Shown: positions 1 through 8,859, counted from the stretch's first letter. The stretch: 34,007 nt of DNA from JBJMLO01 sp045805265 (GCA_045805265.1 JBJMLO010000029.1:1-34007); one strand, 5' to 3'. Made by a program: numbers and translations. The notes: generated by a model not told the origin, from the sequence alone.

Positions 1-1860
1 ACCAACGAGGTGGGCCAGCCCCACACCTTCACCGTGACCGTCCAGAAGGACGCCGGTGACGGCGCCGGGTTCGTGGCGGCCACCGTGGGCAACGTGGACG
101 TGACCCTCACCAACTCCAACGGGGCCACCAACACCCTGAACGCCGCGGCCTCCACCTGCGACGACGCCCAGCCCTCCGGGGACAACCTGGACGCCAACGG
201 GCAGTGCACCGTGGTGTTCACCTCGAACTCCGCGGGCCAGGTCACCGGGCACGCGTCGGTCAGCCTCACGTTGGGTGGACTGACGCTGACCCGCTCCACT
301 AACGGGGTGTCCCCCAACTCCGGGGACGCGGTGAAGACCTTCGTGGACGCGAGGATCTCGATCACGCCCAACGGAACGAACTTCATCTACGAGTCCCACA
401 CCTTCACCGTCCACGTCCAGAGGAACACCGGCCTGGGTGCCGGGTTCGTGGACGCTGCGGGTGAGCACCCGACTGTCACCCTGACGAACACCCTGGGGGC
501 GACCGCGACCATCACGGCGAACGCGTGCACGTCGACCGGAACGGATGCGAGCGGCAATTGCACTGTGACGGTCAGCTCGCCGACGACGGGCACCACGACG
601 GCGCACGCCGCCGTGGACGTGGTCATCGGCACGGTCACGGTGCACCGTGAGACCAACGGGGCGAATCCGCCGGGGAACAGTGGGGACGCGACGAAGCTCT
701 GGAAGTCGGCACAGGTGACGCTGACCAAGACCTTCGAGAGCGGTCCCTTCACCCACCCGCCGTTCGCCAGCCCCGGCGTGTGCTTCACCCTGGCTCGGAA
801 CACCTACACGGGCCAGGCGTCACCGGCTCCGCCCGTCTCGACAGATTCGCTCCAGCAGTGCAAGACGGCGGCCCCGTTCACCTTCACCTGGCACAACCTG
901 GTGGAGGGGACGTACACGATCACGGAGACGACGACGCCTCCTGGGTACGCGACGATTACGCCGAAGACGTTCACGGTTCTGCCGAACGACTTCAGCGACG
1001 GCAACCTCAGCCAGAGCCTGAGCGCGAACGACCCGCTGCGGCCCGGGAGCTTCCTGATCCGCAAGACGATCAGCGGCTCCACGAGTCTCGGGACGAACTC
1101 CTTCCAGTTCAGGGTCCAGCCATGTGGGGCCGACTCGACGTGCGCCACTCCGGGCACGCAGATCACGGGGTCGCCGTTCACGGTGGACAACACTCACAAC
1201 CCGATCACGATTTCGGGGCTGTCGGAGGGCTACTATCTGGTGACGGAGCTGCCCAATGGCAGCTTCACCCCGGACACTCCGACGCAGATCGCGAAGGTGG
1301 TCGCGGGTGACGTCGGCGGGCCTGTGACGCTCACGTTCAACAACAAGCCTGCAGCGTTCAGCCAGCTGGTGCCGACGCAGACCACCTGCTCGCAGTTCAA
1401 CACGGGAACGGCAGGCATCGAGAACGCCGTCACCTACGGCGTGAAGAGCAACAAGGTGAACAACGTCGCGCCGGGCGTGCTCTTCTACTACACGAAGGTG
1501 TTTGCGACTGGGACGACCCTGGACTTCGACATGGTCCAGACCCAGGCGGCGGGTTCCCCGTTCCCGCTGTTCGGGATCCAGAGCATCTCGGTGTTCAACA
1601 GTGCCTGTGGCACGCTGTCGAGCGGCGTCACCATCACGCAGCCGTCAGCCGGAATCGTGCACGTGAGGATCACGGGGACGACGGCCGGGACCGCGTACTT
1701 GGCGAACATCAAGATCGACGACGGGACGATCGTGGGCGCGCCGGTCACCAAGTCGGGCGGCGTGTACCCGACGGTGGGCTTCACGTACGCCACCTGGGTC
1801 CCGAACAAGGCCACCGGCGTGAACGTCTCGAGCGCGGACGGAACGATCAAGCCGAAGTGA
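1..1860 (+). CDS. Cna-B/SpaA-like repeat surface protein, 5' truncated
   Basis: The reading frame is open from base 1, so the gene starts upstream of the window; the GTG at 10 is only an internal codon. 619 codons are visible. The N-terminal part has two tandem units about 125 residues apart, each carrying a HTFTV(T/H)VQ(K/R) motif (near residues 8 and 133) followed by GAGFV and a Thr/Asn-rich beta-strand pattern. Further on are prealbumin-like modules with phrases such as EGTYTITETTTPPGY and EGYYLVTELP, typical of Cna-B/SpaA folds. The protein is rich in Thr, Val, Gly and Asn with very few Lys, as expected of an extracellular beta-sandwich stalk. No LPxTG motif or C-terminal membrane anchor is present, so how it attaches is unknown. 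It is probably exported, but the signal peptide is outside the window. Exact function is not identifiable. Confidence 0.8.
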   Translation, partial: TNEVGQPHTFTVTVQKDAGDGAGFVAATVGNVDVTLTNSNGATNTLNAAASTCDDAQPSGDNLDANGQCTVVFTSNSAGQVTGHASVSLTLGGLTLTRSTNGVSPNSGDAVKTFVDARISITPNGTNFIYESHTFTVHVQRNTGLGAGFVDAAGEHPTVTLTNTLGATATITANACTSTGTDASGNCTVTVSSPTTGTTTAHAAVDVVIGTVTVHRETNGANPPGNSGDATKLWKSAQVTLTKTFESGPFTHPPFASPGVCFTLARNTYTGQASPAPPVSTDSLQQCKTAAPFTFTWHNLVEGTYTITETTTPPGYATITPKTFTVLPNDFSDGNLSQSLSANDPLRPGSFLIRKTISGSTSLGTNSFQFRVQPCGADSTCATPGTQITGSPFTVDNTHNPITISGLSEGYYLVTELPNGSFTPDTPTQIAKVVAGDVGGPVTLTFNNKPAAFSQLVPTQTTCSQFNTGTAGIENAVTYGVKSNKVNNVAPGVLFYYTKVFATGTTLDFDMVQTQAAGSPFPLFGIQSISVFNSACGTLSSGVTITQPSAGIVHVRITGTTAGTAYLANIKIDDGTIVGAPVTKSGGVYPTVGFTYATWVPNKATGVNVSSADGTIKPK

Positions 1861-1899
1861 CCTGATCGCTCAGCACGGGAGCACAGGAACTGCGAGCAA

Positions 1900-1923
1900 G
1901 GGGCCGGCCAACCGGCCGGCCCC
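1900..1923 (+). terminator. GC-rich hairpin after the repeat-protein gene
   Basis: A perfect 10-bp inverted repeat, GGGGCCGGCC / GGCCGGCCCC, with a 4-nt AACC loop lies 39 nt after the stop codon at 1860. There is no T-tract, so it is a terminator-like hairpin rather than a canonical intrinsic terminator. Confidence 0.6.
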
Positions 1924-1970
1924 CCGGCTCCCGGGGTCCTCGTGTTCAGGCCCCCCGGCTCGCCGGGGAG

Positions 1971-2017
1971 GGCGAGGGCCGGTCCATGCACCGGCCCTTC
2001 GCCTGCGGAACGCAGGC
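1971..2017. terminator. Two hairpins between convergent genes
   Basis: A 13-bp stem with one bulge (1971-1983 against 1990-2003, loop CCATGC) is followed at once by a 7-bp stem GCCTGCG / CGCAGGC (2001-2007 and 2011-2017, loop GAA). The two share 2001-2003, so they may be mutually exclusive. They lie 11 nt beyond the stop of the small minus-strand gene and probably end transcripts from both sides. Confidence 0.5.
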
Positions 2018-2027
2018 CGCCCTTCCG

Positions 2028-2426
2028 TCAGCCAACGGCGGTGAAGCCCGTCGAGGCGAGAACCTGGTCCCTCCCGTTGCTGCTGAACTTCAGGAGGCGA
2101 CCGGTACAGTCCGCCGATCCGCTCTGCCACAGCGTGGTCGGCCCGAGTTGGAACATGGGCTGTGAGCCCGCGGCAAACGAGTGCGACTCGTAATAGACCA
2201 ACGTGCCGCCCTGGTAGCACCGGGCGTTGACCCACGGGTCGGCAGCGGTCGTGGAGATCGAGAACGTCACCGACTCGCCGAGTGCGGGGCCGGATGTTGC
2301 CGACGCCAGCGGCGCCGTCATCCTCACGAGCGTGATGCTGCTCGTGCCACCCTTGCTCGCGGCGAGCGCCGGCGTCGCGATGACCATGGAGCTGATCGCA
2401 ACGGCTACGAGCGCGAACCTTCGCAT
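2028..2426 (-). CDS. Small secreted protein of unknown function
   Basis: The product is 132 residues. I chose the ATG at 2426 because it has a GGGAGG-type Shine-Dalgarno at good spacing; a GTG three codons upstream overlaps that site and is less likely. The first ~22 residues are a clear Sec signal peptide (MRRFALVAVAISSMVIATPA...) with an ALA cleavage motif. The mature ~110 residues are a Ser/Thr/Gly-rich, beta-type chain with two Cys (in ARCYQGG and SADCTG) that could form one disulfide outside the cell. No family is recognised. It is convergent with the repeat-protein gene and lies among other exported-protein genes, so an envelope or extracellular role is inferred only from location and signal peptide. 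Confidence 0.75.
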   Translation of the reverse strand: MRRFALVAVAISSMVIATPALAASKGGTSSITLVRMTAPLASATSGPALGESVTFSISTTAADPWVNARCYQGGTLVYYESHSFAAGSQPMFQLGPTTLWQSGSADCTGRLLKFSSNGRDQVLASTGFTAVG

Positions 2427-2460
2427 GTAGAACACCTCCCTCCGCGTGACGAGGAGTCAC

Positions 2461-2767
2461 GCAGAGCGATGCATCGGTATCCGAGGTCCAAGGCTTGATC
2501 TGGTAGACCGGATTTGGGTCATCCAGCTGCGATCAGGAGGTGGCGGGTGAGGGATCGGGCCCGAGTGGGCCTACTCGGGATGGCCTTCGGATGGTGCCCC
2601 GCATCGGACCGCACTTGGCGCCACGGGGTCCATTGACGGATAGTGAAAGGCCGACTCGTGGCCAAGGTCATTGGGATGGTTCAAGTTCTCCACTGACTGG
2701 CTTGCCTACTCGGATCGTTCAGCAGCCGTATGCGGGATTTGTGCAGGGACGGTTTGGCGGCGGCCCC
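2461..2767. other. Intergenic stretch without a supported gene
   Basis: This is the shared upstream region of the minus-strand secreted protein and the + strand repeat protein. Open frames here lack a ribosome binding site and show no protein-like composition. A GTGAC/GTCAC inverted repeat lies just before it (2446-2460). I see no RNA gene. Confidence 0.5.
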
Positions 2768-2797
2768 TTGACGACAACTCTGTCCTACTGCTACGTT
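2768..2797 (+). promoter_or_regulatory. Candidate promoter of the 1252-residue secreted protein
   Basis: TTGACG (2768-2773) is separated by 18 nt from TACGTT (2792-2797). A start near 2804 would give a 5' leader of about 210 nt before the ATG at 3016. This is an inference from consensus matching only. Confidence 0.45.
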
Positions 2798-2810
2798 CCA
2801 CCGTGACCGT

Positions 2811-2824
2811 ACGGCCTAGGCCGT
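2811..2824. promoter_or_regulatory. 14-bp perfect palindrome at the leader start
   Basis: ACGGCCTAGGCCGT is a perfect palindrome placed just downstream of the -10 box of the candidate promoter at 2768-2797. It could be an operator or the first stem of the mRNA leader; an 8-G run follows it. Confidence 0.35.
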
Positions 2825-2946
2825 TTGGGGGGGGATATGCGTCGAGGGGTCAAGGACCAAGAGGTCATCCGCACCCCCTCCAGGCGTGCAAATTCCCGAG
2901 GTTTTGCCCGCCCGGTGTGATCTTGCGTGGTCCGAAAGGAGCGGGG

Positions 2947-2973
2947 ATGAGGAAGGCGCCAAAGTCAGCTTGA
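2947..2973 (+). CDS. Possible 8-codon upstream ORF
   Basis: ATG at 2947 follows an AAAGGAG Shine-Dalgarno (2936-2942) at ideal spacing and encodes MRKAPKSA before a TGA. It lies in the long leader of the 1252-residue secreted protein, 42 nt before that gene's ATG. It is far too short for composition tests; the only support is the strength of its ribosome binding site, which is better than many in the window. A regulatory leader-peptide role is speculative. Confidence 0.25.
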   Translation: MRKAPKSA

Positions 2974-3015
2974 CCTTGTCGCGGTCGGGAAGCCCGCGTC
3001 GGATGAGGGGGGTCA

Positions 3016-6000
3016 ATGTTGAAATCGTTGAAGAGCAGTAAGGGCAATCCGGCCATCAGGGCCGGCCTCGTCGTCGCCATGATCGCGGCTCTCGCCGTCG
3101 TGCTCGTACCCACGACGGCGTTGGCGGCGGGCGATCCGAGCCACGTCTCAGATACCCTGAATGGGTGCAAGAGTGACGTGCTGGCGGCCGATTACATTTC
3201 GAACCCGTTCGCCGGCGCCACCAACCCGAAGACGGCGTTCACTTGCACAGACGGGTCGTATGTTGGGGGCAATCTCGGGAAAGGATGGAACGAGCTCGAC
3301 CTCGTGCCATACCGTCTGACCGAGTCTGCAGGCACCGCGGCTCCCAACACCCAGACGTACTCGACCGCAGTTGCATTGGACTCCCAGGATGCCGGCCATC
3401 CCGGCTACGACGTCCTGACCATTCCAACGTTGAACACGACGCTGTCCGACGCGTCGTGCGTGCTCAGTTCCGGGCCACAGGTCACGAAGACACCAGGGTT
3501 CGGTGGTATCGATGTGACGATCGCACGGGTCCTCACGATCACGCAGGACAAGAGCACGGACTGTGTCATCGACTTCGACGGGAGGCTGGCCGTCGGCTCG
3601 CACCTGTTCCCGGGAGCCTCGCTCCATGCGAACACGGCGGACCAGGGATTGACGAAGACCGGACAGGACCGATCGCTCCCGGTCAACCAGATCGAGCCAC
3701 AGTCGATCAGCAAGGACATGTCGGCGAGCCAGGGCTCCAACCACGTGTGGGACGTCACCAAGAGTCCGACGCCGGCGAGCCTCGACTTCGGCGACACCTG
3801 TTCGGGTGGCAGCGGAACGCTGTCCAAGACGGTAGAGATCGAGATCGACTGGACCAAGGAGAGCGCCACGCCCGACGGCCCGGTCACGGTGATCACGCAC
3901 GTCTACGCGACGAACCCGTCGCACCGTACGATCACGGTGAACGTCACCGACATCATCTACTCGGGCACCAACCAGTCCAACGCGGTCGATACGGCGACGG
4001 CTGCCCCCACGGACGTCCCCGCGAACACCGCGAACATGCTGTTGCTGACGCACTCGACGACGGCTTCCGCCGGGCCGACGGCGTTCAACGACGTGGCGAC
4101 GGCGAGCTACACGGACAAGGACCTCGGAGTGCCCATCCCGGGCACCACACAGGCCACCGCCTCGGCGACAGTTCAGAACAACGGGCCGGTCACCAACGAC
4201 ACCGCGACGATCGAGGATTCGGAATCGATCACCGGCAGCGGTCTGCAGTTCTCGGTCGCCACACCCTCCATCGGCTCCTTCAGTGGGTACACGGCCGGCA
4301 CGAAGACGACCGGGCCGGTCCTGTGGGAATCCGGGACGCTGTCCGACACCGGATCGGTCACATTCGACAAGACCGTCTACCTCACGGCTCCGGGCGACAC
4401 CTCGGGCTCCCTGTCCGACACGGCGAACCTGACGGGGTCGGACGGATTCACGACGTCGGCCGACACCAGCGTTGCCATCTCGGCGCACACTGCGGCCGTC
4501 CTGACCATCACGAAGAACACCTCGGTCGCTCCGGACTCCGACACGACGTTCAGCTTCACGGTGACTGGGCCAAGCAACTTCTCGAGCGACGTCGACGTCA
4601 CCGTGCAGGCGGGGCACACGTCGGGGACTGGAACACTGGGCGGGCTCGCGGACGGCAACTACAACGTCCACGAGAAGACACCTCCGAGCCCATGGCATGC
4701 CGCTTCGGACCAGCCGTTCACGGTGGCTGCAGGTGCCTGCACGGCCGGGGTCAGCTTCACGGACAACTTCGGACCGGCAAGCGCGCGGGCGCTCAAGGTG
4801 ACGGTCCCGGCCGGAAGCGAAGCGGGTTGGGAGATGGTCCTGACCGGTCCGGGAACCCCGGCGGGCGGCGAGAAGGTGAACACCGACGGCACGGGTACGG
4901 TCGACTTCACGACCGCACTCCAGGAGGGGGCCTACACAATCACCGAGACGTCCAAAGCCGGCTGGGACGGCGACGGTGGGAAGGGCGACTGCTCATTCAC
5001 CGTCGCCTACCCGTCGGATGCGGACCGCCTGTTCACCTGCACGTTCACGAACACGCAACGCGGGACGATCATCGTCAAGAAGGTCACGAACCCGGTGGGG
5101 GCGGCCGGTAACTTCACGTTCACCGGCGACGCCAGTGGGACCATCGGCGACGGTGGGACGATCACGGTCAACAACCTGCAGCCGGGGACCTACACCTCGA
5201 CCGAGTCGGACCCGACGCCGGCGTTCGACCTGTCCGGTCTCTCCTGCAACGACGGGGCCAGCCCCACGGTGAGCACGGTGAGCCTCGTCAACCGCACGGC
5301 GACCTTCAAGCTCGACCCAGGCGAGACGGTCACCTGCACGTTCATCAACCGGCACCGCGGGACGATCATCGTCAAGAAGGTCACGAACCCGGTGGGGGCG
5401 GCCGGTAACTTCACGTTCACCGGCGACGCCAGTGGGACCATCGGCGACGGCGGGACGATCACGAGGAGCAACCTTGCGCCGGGGACCTACACCTCGACCG
5501 AGTCGGACCCGACGCCGGCGTTCGACCTGAGCGGGGTGTCCTGTAACGATTCGTTGAGCCCCACGGTGAGTACGGTGAGCCTCGCCACCCGCACGGCCAC
5601 CTTCAAACTCGACCCCGGCGAGACGGTCACCTGCACGTTCATCAACCGGCAACGCGGGACGATCGTCGTCAAGAAGGTCACCAACCCGGTTGGGGCCTCC
5701 GGGAACTTCACGTTCACCGGCGACGCCAGTGGGACCATCGGCGACGGCGGGACGATCACGAGGAGCAACCTTGCGCCGGGGACCTACACCTCGACCGAGT
5801 CGGACCCGACGCCGGCGTTCGACCTGAGCGGGGTGTCCTGTGACGATTCGCTGAGCCCCTCGGTGAGCACGGTCAGCCTCGCCACCCGCACGGCGACCTT
5901 CAAGCTCGACCCGGGCGAGACGGTCACCTGCACGTTCACGAACCGGGCACGCGGGCACGTCAAAGTCGTGAAGACGGTGAACGGTGGCGCGCCGAGCGGC

Positions 6001-6774
6001 AGCCAGGCGTTCACCTTCCAGCTCCGTCAGGGTGCCTCGGCGAGCGCCGCCGGCACCATCCTCGAAAGCGGCGTGGCAAACGCGACGAACAGCGGCGTGA
6101 TCAACTTCGCCACCTACCTGGTGCCTGGGACGACCTACCAGCTCTGCGAGCAGCTGATGCCGGGCTGGATGACCACCCTCGGACCGCCGTTCTTCGCGGT
6201 CTACAACCCGAGCGGTGACAACTCGGTCGTGTGCACCGACTTCACCGTGACGGCGGGTCAGACGAAGACCTTCAACATCGACAACACCCCACCCCCGGGT
6301 GGGCGGGCCCTGACGATCGGGTTCTGGAAGAACTGGGCATCCTGCGCCTCTTCGGGTGGCAAGCAGAAGCCGGTGCTCGACCAGACCCTGCTCGCCGCGG
6401 CCAATGCCGGGAAGCCCATCACGATCGGCAACCTGGTTCTCGATCCGAACGTGTTGGGCGCCTCGACCGCCTGCAAGGACGCCGTCAACCTGTTGAACAA
6501 GACGACCATCGACGGCACGACGAAGAAGTCGAGCGATCCGCTGTTCAACTTGGCGGCGCAGTTGCTCGCGGCCGATCTCAATGTGGCGGCGGGCGCTGGC
6601 GTGAACTCCAACGCGGTCAATGCGATCAACCAGGCGCAGGCGCTGCTCGTGAAGTACAACTTCAACGGGAACACGTATGGCCCGAAGCTGACCGCAGCGG
6701 ACGCGGCGAAGGCGAACTGCCTCGCGGCGGCGCTGGACAACTACAACAACGACAAGTCCGTCGGCACCTGCTAG
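3016..6774 (+). CDS. Large secreted repeat protein with SpaA-like repeats and a TIGFWKN C-terminal domain
   Basis: The product is 1252 residues. ATG 3016 follows a G-rich ribosome binding site. Residues ~1-38 are a signal peptide ending in TTALA-AG. Residues ~40-560 are Thr/Ser-rich beta domains resembling DUF11-type adhesin modules; ~560-680 are two diverged Cna-B/SpaA-like modules. Residues 682-978 are three tandem 99-residue repeats (5059-5355, 5356-5652, 5653-5949), each starting RGTI(I/V)VKKVTNPVGA and ending TVTCTF, nearly identical at DNA level. A further module follows (979-1090). Residues 1096-1252 form a distinct domain opening with TIGFWKNW, rich in Ala/Asn/Leu with several Cys, of a kind I have seen at the ends of other exported repeat proteins. 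No LPxTG motif or terminal membrane helix is present. A surface stalk or matrix protein is likely; its ligand is unknown. Confidence 0.85.
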   Translation: MLKSLKSSKGNPAIRAGLVVAMIAALAVVLVPTTALAAGDPSHVSDTLNGCKSDVLAADYISNPFAGATNPKTAFTCTDGSYVGGNLGKGWNELDLVPYRLTESAGTAAPNTQTYSTAVALDSQDAGHPGYDVLTIPTLNTTLSDASCVLSSGPQVTKTPGFGGIDVTIARVLTITQDKSTDCVIDFDGRLAVGSHLFPGASLHANTADQGLTKTGQDRSLPVNQIEPQSISKDMSASQGSNHVWDVTKSPTPASLDFGDTCSGGSGTLSKTVEIEIDWTKESATPDGPVTVITHVYATNPSHRTITVNVTDIIYSGTNQSNAVDTATAAPTDVPANTANMLLLTHSTTASAGPTAFNDVATASYTDKDLGVPIPGTTQATASATVQNNGPVTNDTATIEDSESITGSGLQFSVATPSIGSFSGYTAGTKTTGPVLWESGTLSDTGSVTFDKTVYLTAPGDTSGSLSDTANLTGSDGFTTSADTSVAISAHTAAVLTITKNTSVAPDSDTTFSFTVTGPSNFSSDVDVTVQAGHTSGTGTLGGLADGNYNVHEKTPPSPWHAASDQPFTVAAGACTAGVSFTDNFGPASARALKVTVPAGSEAGWEMVLTGPGTPAGGEKVNTDGTGTVDFTTALQEGAYTITETSKAGWDGDGGKGDCSFTVAYPSDADRLFTCTFTNTQRGTIIVKKVTNPVGAAGNFTFTGDASGTIGDGGTITVNNLQPGTYTSTESDPTPAFDLSGLSCNDGASPTVSTVSLVNRTATFKLDPGETVTCTFINRHRGTIIVKKVTNPVGAAGNFTFTGDASGTIGDGGTITRSNLAPGTYTSTESDPTPAFDLSGVSCNDSLSPTVSTVSLATRTATFKLDPGETVTCTFINRQRGTIVVKKVTNPVGASGNFTFTGDASGTIGDGGTITRSNLAPGTYTSTESDPTPAFDLSGVSCDDSLSPSVSTVSLATRTATFKLDPGETVTCTFTNRARGHVKVVKTVNGGAPSGSQAFTFQLRQGASASAAGTILESGVANATNSGVINFATYLVPGTTYQLCEQLMPGWMTTLGPPFFAVYNPSGDNSVVCTDFTVTAGQTKTFNIDNTPPPGGRALTIGFWKNWASCASSGGKQKPVLDQTLLAAANAGKPITIGNLVLDPNVLGASTACKDAVNLLNKTTIDGTTKKSSDPLFNLAAQLLAADLNVAAGAGVNSNAVNAINQAQALLVKYNFNGNTYGPKLTAADAAKANCLAAALDNYNNDKSVGTC
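5059..5949 (+). repeat. Three tandem 297-bp repeats inside the secreted protein gene
   Basis: Units at 5059-5355, 5356-5652 and 5653-5949 are exactly 297 bp (99 codons). The first ~100 bp of each are almost identical, including silent positions, while the second half has diverged more, for example around the SCNDG / SCNDS / SCDDS segment. This suggests recent duplication or gene conversion. Confidence 0.95.
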
Positions 6775-6810
6775 GAGGCTGAGGAGCCAGACGACGGAAC
6801 CATCCGGAGA

Positions 6811-6838
6811 GGGGCCCGGCACGAGCCGGGCCCCTTCC
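6811..6838 (+). terminator. Terminator after the large secreted protein
   Basis: GGGGCCCGGC (6811-6820) pairs perfectly with GCCGGGCCCC (6825-6834) around an ACGA loop, followed by TTCCGT. It lies 36 nt after the stop codon and between convergent genes. A further small CCCCG/CGGGG stem at 6859-6871 may serve the opposite strand. Confidence 0.75.
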
Positions 6839-6910
6839 GTCCGCGGCCCTTTCCGCGGCCCCGAATCGGGGAGGGGCACTCGCGAGACGATCTGATTGCG
6901 GCGACCTCGA

Positions 6911-8566
6911 TCACGCGCCCCACGTGTTCAGCAGGAAGGAACGCAATCCGGTCACGCTCGAGGGCTGCGGGATGTCCGTGTTCATATGCAGCGGCGACTC
7001 GGAGACTGCGAGCGATGAGCCGAACAGCAACCGGTAGTCCTCAGCGATGATCTCGAATCGATTCCACGTGTAGGTCGTGTCGAGACGCGGGTCGCCGCCC
7101 AGCCGGACGCTGCCGTCCGCGTTGGCCCAGCGGTAGTTCAGGTAGGAGCTCCAGTCCCCGTTCTGGGTCATGTAGAGGTGATAGAGGGTCCAGGCATGCC
7201 CGTACTCGTGGGCGATCTGCGACTCGGGCCTGACCGAGAACGTGGAGTTCACGCCCTTCAGGTAGATCGTTGCGGTGAAGCTCGTGTACACGCCGCCGCT
7301 CGAGCTGGCGCTGGTGGTCGTCTGAGACGAATACGTGTCCTGAACCTCGATCGTGAGATGAGGCCCGATGAGGCTCAGCTGGAGGGCACTGGGCTTCAGG
7401 AGGTCGTATATCTGCGGGGCCGTCCAGGGACCCGCCGAACTCACGTCGATGGTGACGCCCTCGGCGGTGACCATGTGGGAGTTCGACCCCGCGGCATTCG
7501 AGACCGTCAGCGTGATGGTCGCCGTGCCCGTGTTGCCCGACGTGTCGGTGGCCCGGGCGGTGACGGTGTGAGCGCCATCTGCGACCGTCGAGGTGTCGAA
7601 TCCGTAGCTCCAGCTCGCTGTCCCTGTGGCAGCCCGGAAAGCACCGCCGTCGATCGAGACGTCCACCATCCCCAGGCCGGCGTTGTCGGTCGCGGTTCCC
7701 TGCACGCCCACGCTGCCCGACACCGTCCCGCCTGCGGCCGGCGCGGTCATGACGACGGTGGGAGGGGTGGTGTCGGGTGGCGGACCATTCGCCACGGTCA
7801 CCACACGGCTCGTCGTGGATGCGTTTCCGGCGAGGTCGACAGCCCTGGCCGTGATCGTGTGATTCGCGTCCACGTACGCAGATGTGTCAATCGATGTCGA
7901 CCAGCTTGTCGTACCGCTCGCGGTCTTGAGGGTGCCTCCGTCCATGCTGACCTCGACCTTCGCCACCCCGTTGTCATCCGAGGCCGTGCCGCTGACCTCA
8001 ATGATTCCGGACACCGCCGCTCCGCCCTGAGGTTGGGTGATCGTCACCGATGGTGGGGTCGTATCCGGAGCCGGGCCGTTGTTCACGAGCACGCTCTCGA
8101 CGGTCGTTGCCGAATTCCCGGCGCTGTCCCACGCCGTGGCCCGGAGGACGTGGCTCCCGTTGGCGAAGGCCGTCGTGTCCAGCGATACCGACCATTTGGA
8201 GGTACCCGTGGCTGCCAGCGGCTGGGCCGAATCCACTTGGACCTGGACCTTGCTGATCTTGCGGCTGGGTGAGGCCGTCCCCGTCAAGGGGATGATTCCC
8301 GACACCGTGGTGCCGGCACCGGGACTGGCGATCGCTACCGTCGGCGATGCTTTGCTCGGCCCGGCAGCTCCTGCACCGGCATTCGCTACCTGTGCGGCGA
8401 AGATCGAAGAGCTCGCGAGGAGCGTCGCCGTCAACGTCTTCCAAGGGCCCGGACGTCGGGCTCCGGGCGAGGGCCCAACTCCCCCGTGACGCCGGTCTGC
8501 TTTGCTTGGTCGAGCACCCGGATCAATGCCGATGACAAAGTGGCTCAGCCTCTTCCGGCGAATCAT
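6911..8566 (-). CDS. Secreted Ig-repeat protein with a C-terminal HEYGH metallopeptidase-like domain
   Basis: The product is 551 residues. ATG 8566 has a GAGGAGGGG site upstream. The N-terminus has a ~42-residue basic, Gly/Pro-rich stretch, then a hydrophobic segment ending ANA-GA (about 43-63), an unusually long n-region for a signal peptide. Three bacterial Ig-like domains follow (about 74-163, 169-260, 266-357), each with a (V/S)GTA(S/T)-type strand and a final AxDxxGN motif, joined by PDTTPP linkers. The C-terminal ~190 residues contain HEYGH (453-457), matching the HExxH zinc motif, and a downstream FEIIAEDYR segment (504-512) whose Glu505 or Glu509 could be the third ligand. That fits a gluzincin-type peptidase, but I cannot name a family. 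An extracellular protease presented on an Ig stalk is the likely reading. Confidence 0.8.
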   Translation of the reverse strand: MIRRKRLSHFVIGIDPGARPSKADRRHGGVGPSPGARRPGPWKTLTATLLASSSIFAAQVANAGAGAAGPSKASPTVAIASPGAGTTVSGIIPLTGTASPSRKISKVQVQVDSAQPLAATGTSKWSVSLDTTAFANGSHVLRATAWDSAGNSATTVESVLVNNGPAPDTTPPSVTITQPQGGAAVSGIIEVSGTASDDNGVAKVEVSMDGGTLKTASGTTSWSTSIDTSAYVDANHTITARAVDLAGNASTTSRVVTVANGPPPDTTPPTVVMTAPAAGGTVSGSVGVQGTATDNAGLGMVDVSIDGGAFRAATGTASWSYGFDTSTVADGAHTVTARATDTSGNTGTATITLTVSNAAGSNSHMVTAEGVTIDVSSAGPWTAPQIYDLLKPSALQLSLIGPHLTIEVQDTYSSQTTTSASSSGGVYTSFTATIYLKGVNSTFSVRPESQIAHEYGHAWTLYHLYMTQNGDWSSYLNYRWANADGSVRLGGDPRLDTTYTWNRFEIIAEDYRLLFGSSLAVSESPLHMNTDIPQPSSVTGLRSFLLNTWGA

Positions 8567-8859
8567 CTGGACCCCTCCTCGCTGCCTCGCGCAGACAGTG
8601 CTTCCTCTGGTTCGTTCGTTCTGCGCTTATCGGCACCAATGGAGTCCAGTTGCAGGCCCCGGGGGGGGATTTGCCTCCTGCTCCGGGGGGCCATGGCTAC
8701 CGCGATCGCCCTAGTCCCCCCTCGAGGAGAACTGTCTGAGAGCCTGGGCGTAGGCCGGTTCTAGGCGCGACGCTGTTCTCCCTCTGGGCCCGTCCGGATG
8801 CCGCTTGCATGAGGAAGATCGACCGGTCGCTCGGCCACTTCGGCGGCTCGTGGGCACGA
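8567..8859. other. Intergenic region between divergent genes
   Basis: This stretch lies between the minus-strand Ig-repeat peptidase and the rplJ leader. It contains an 8-G run (8657-8664) and a CGACCGGTCG palindrome (8820-8829). No gene is supported; promoters for the peptidase gene must be here but I find no convincing consensus. Confidence 0.4.

Noticed and set aside
2668..2684. tRNA T-loop-like sequence GGTTCAAGTTCTCC
   Set aside because: The flanking bases do not form the 5-bp T stem and no acceptor or anticodon arm can be drawn.
2540..2806. 88-codon open frame in the 2.5-2.8 kb intergenic region
   Set aside because: No ribosome binding site, Pro/Arg/Gly-rich low-information sequence, and it overlaps the candidate promoter of the next gene.
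2827..8670. Shared GGGGGGGGAT(A/T)TGC before two secreted-protein genes
   Set aside because: The copies at about 2827 and 8657 are in opposite orientation relative to their genes and the match is mostly a G run, so it is probably chance.
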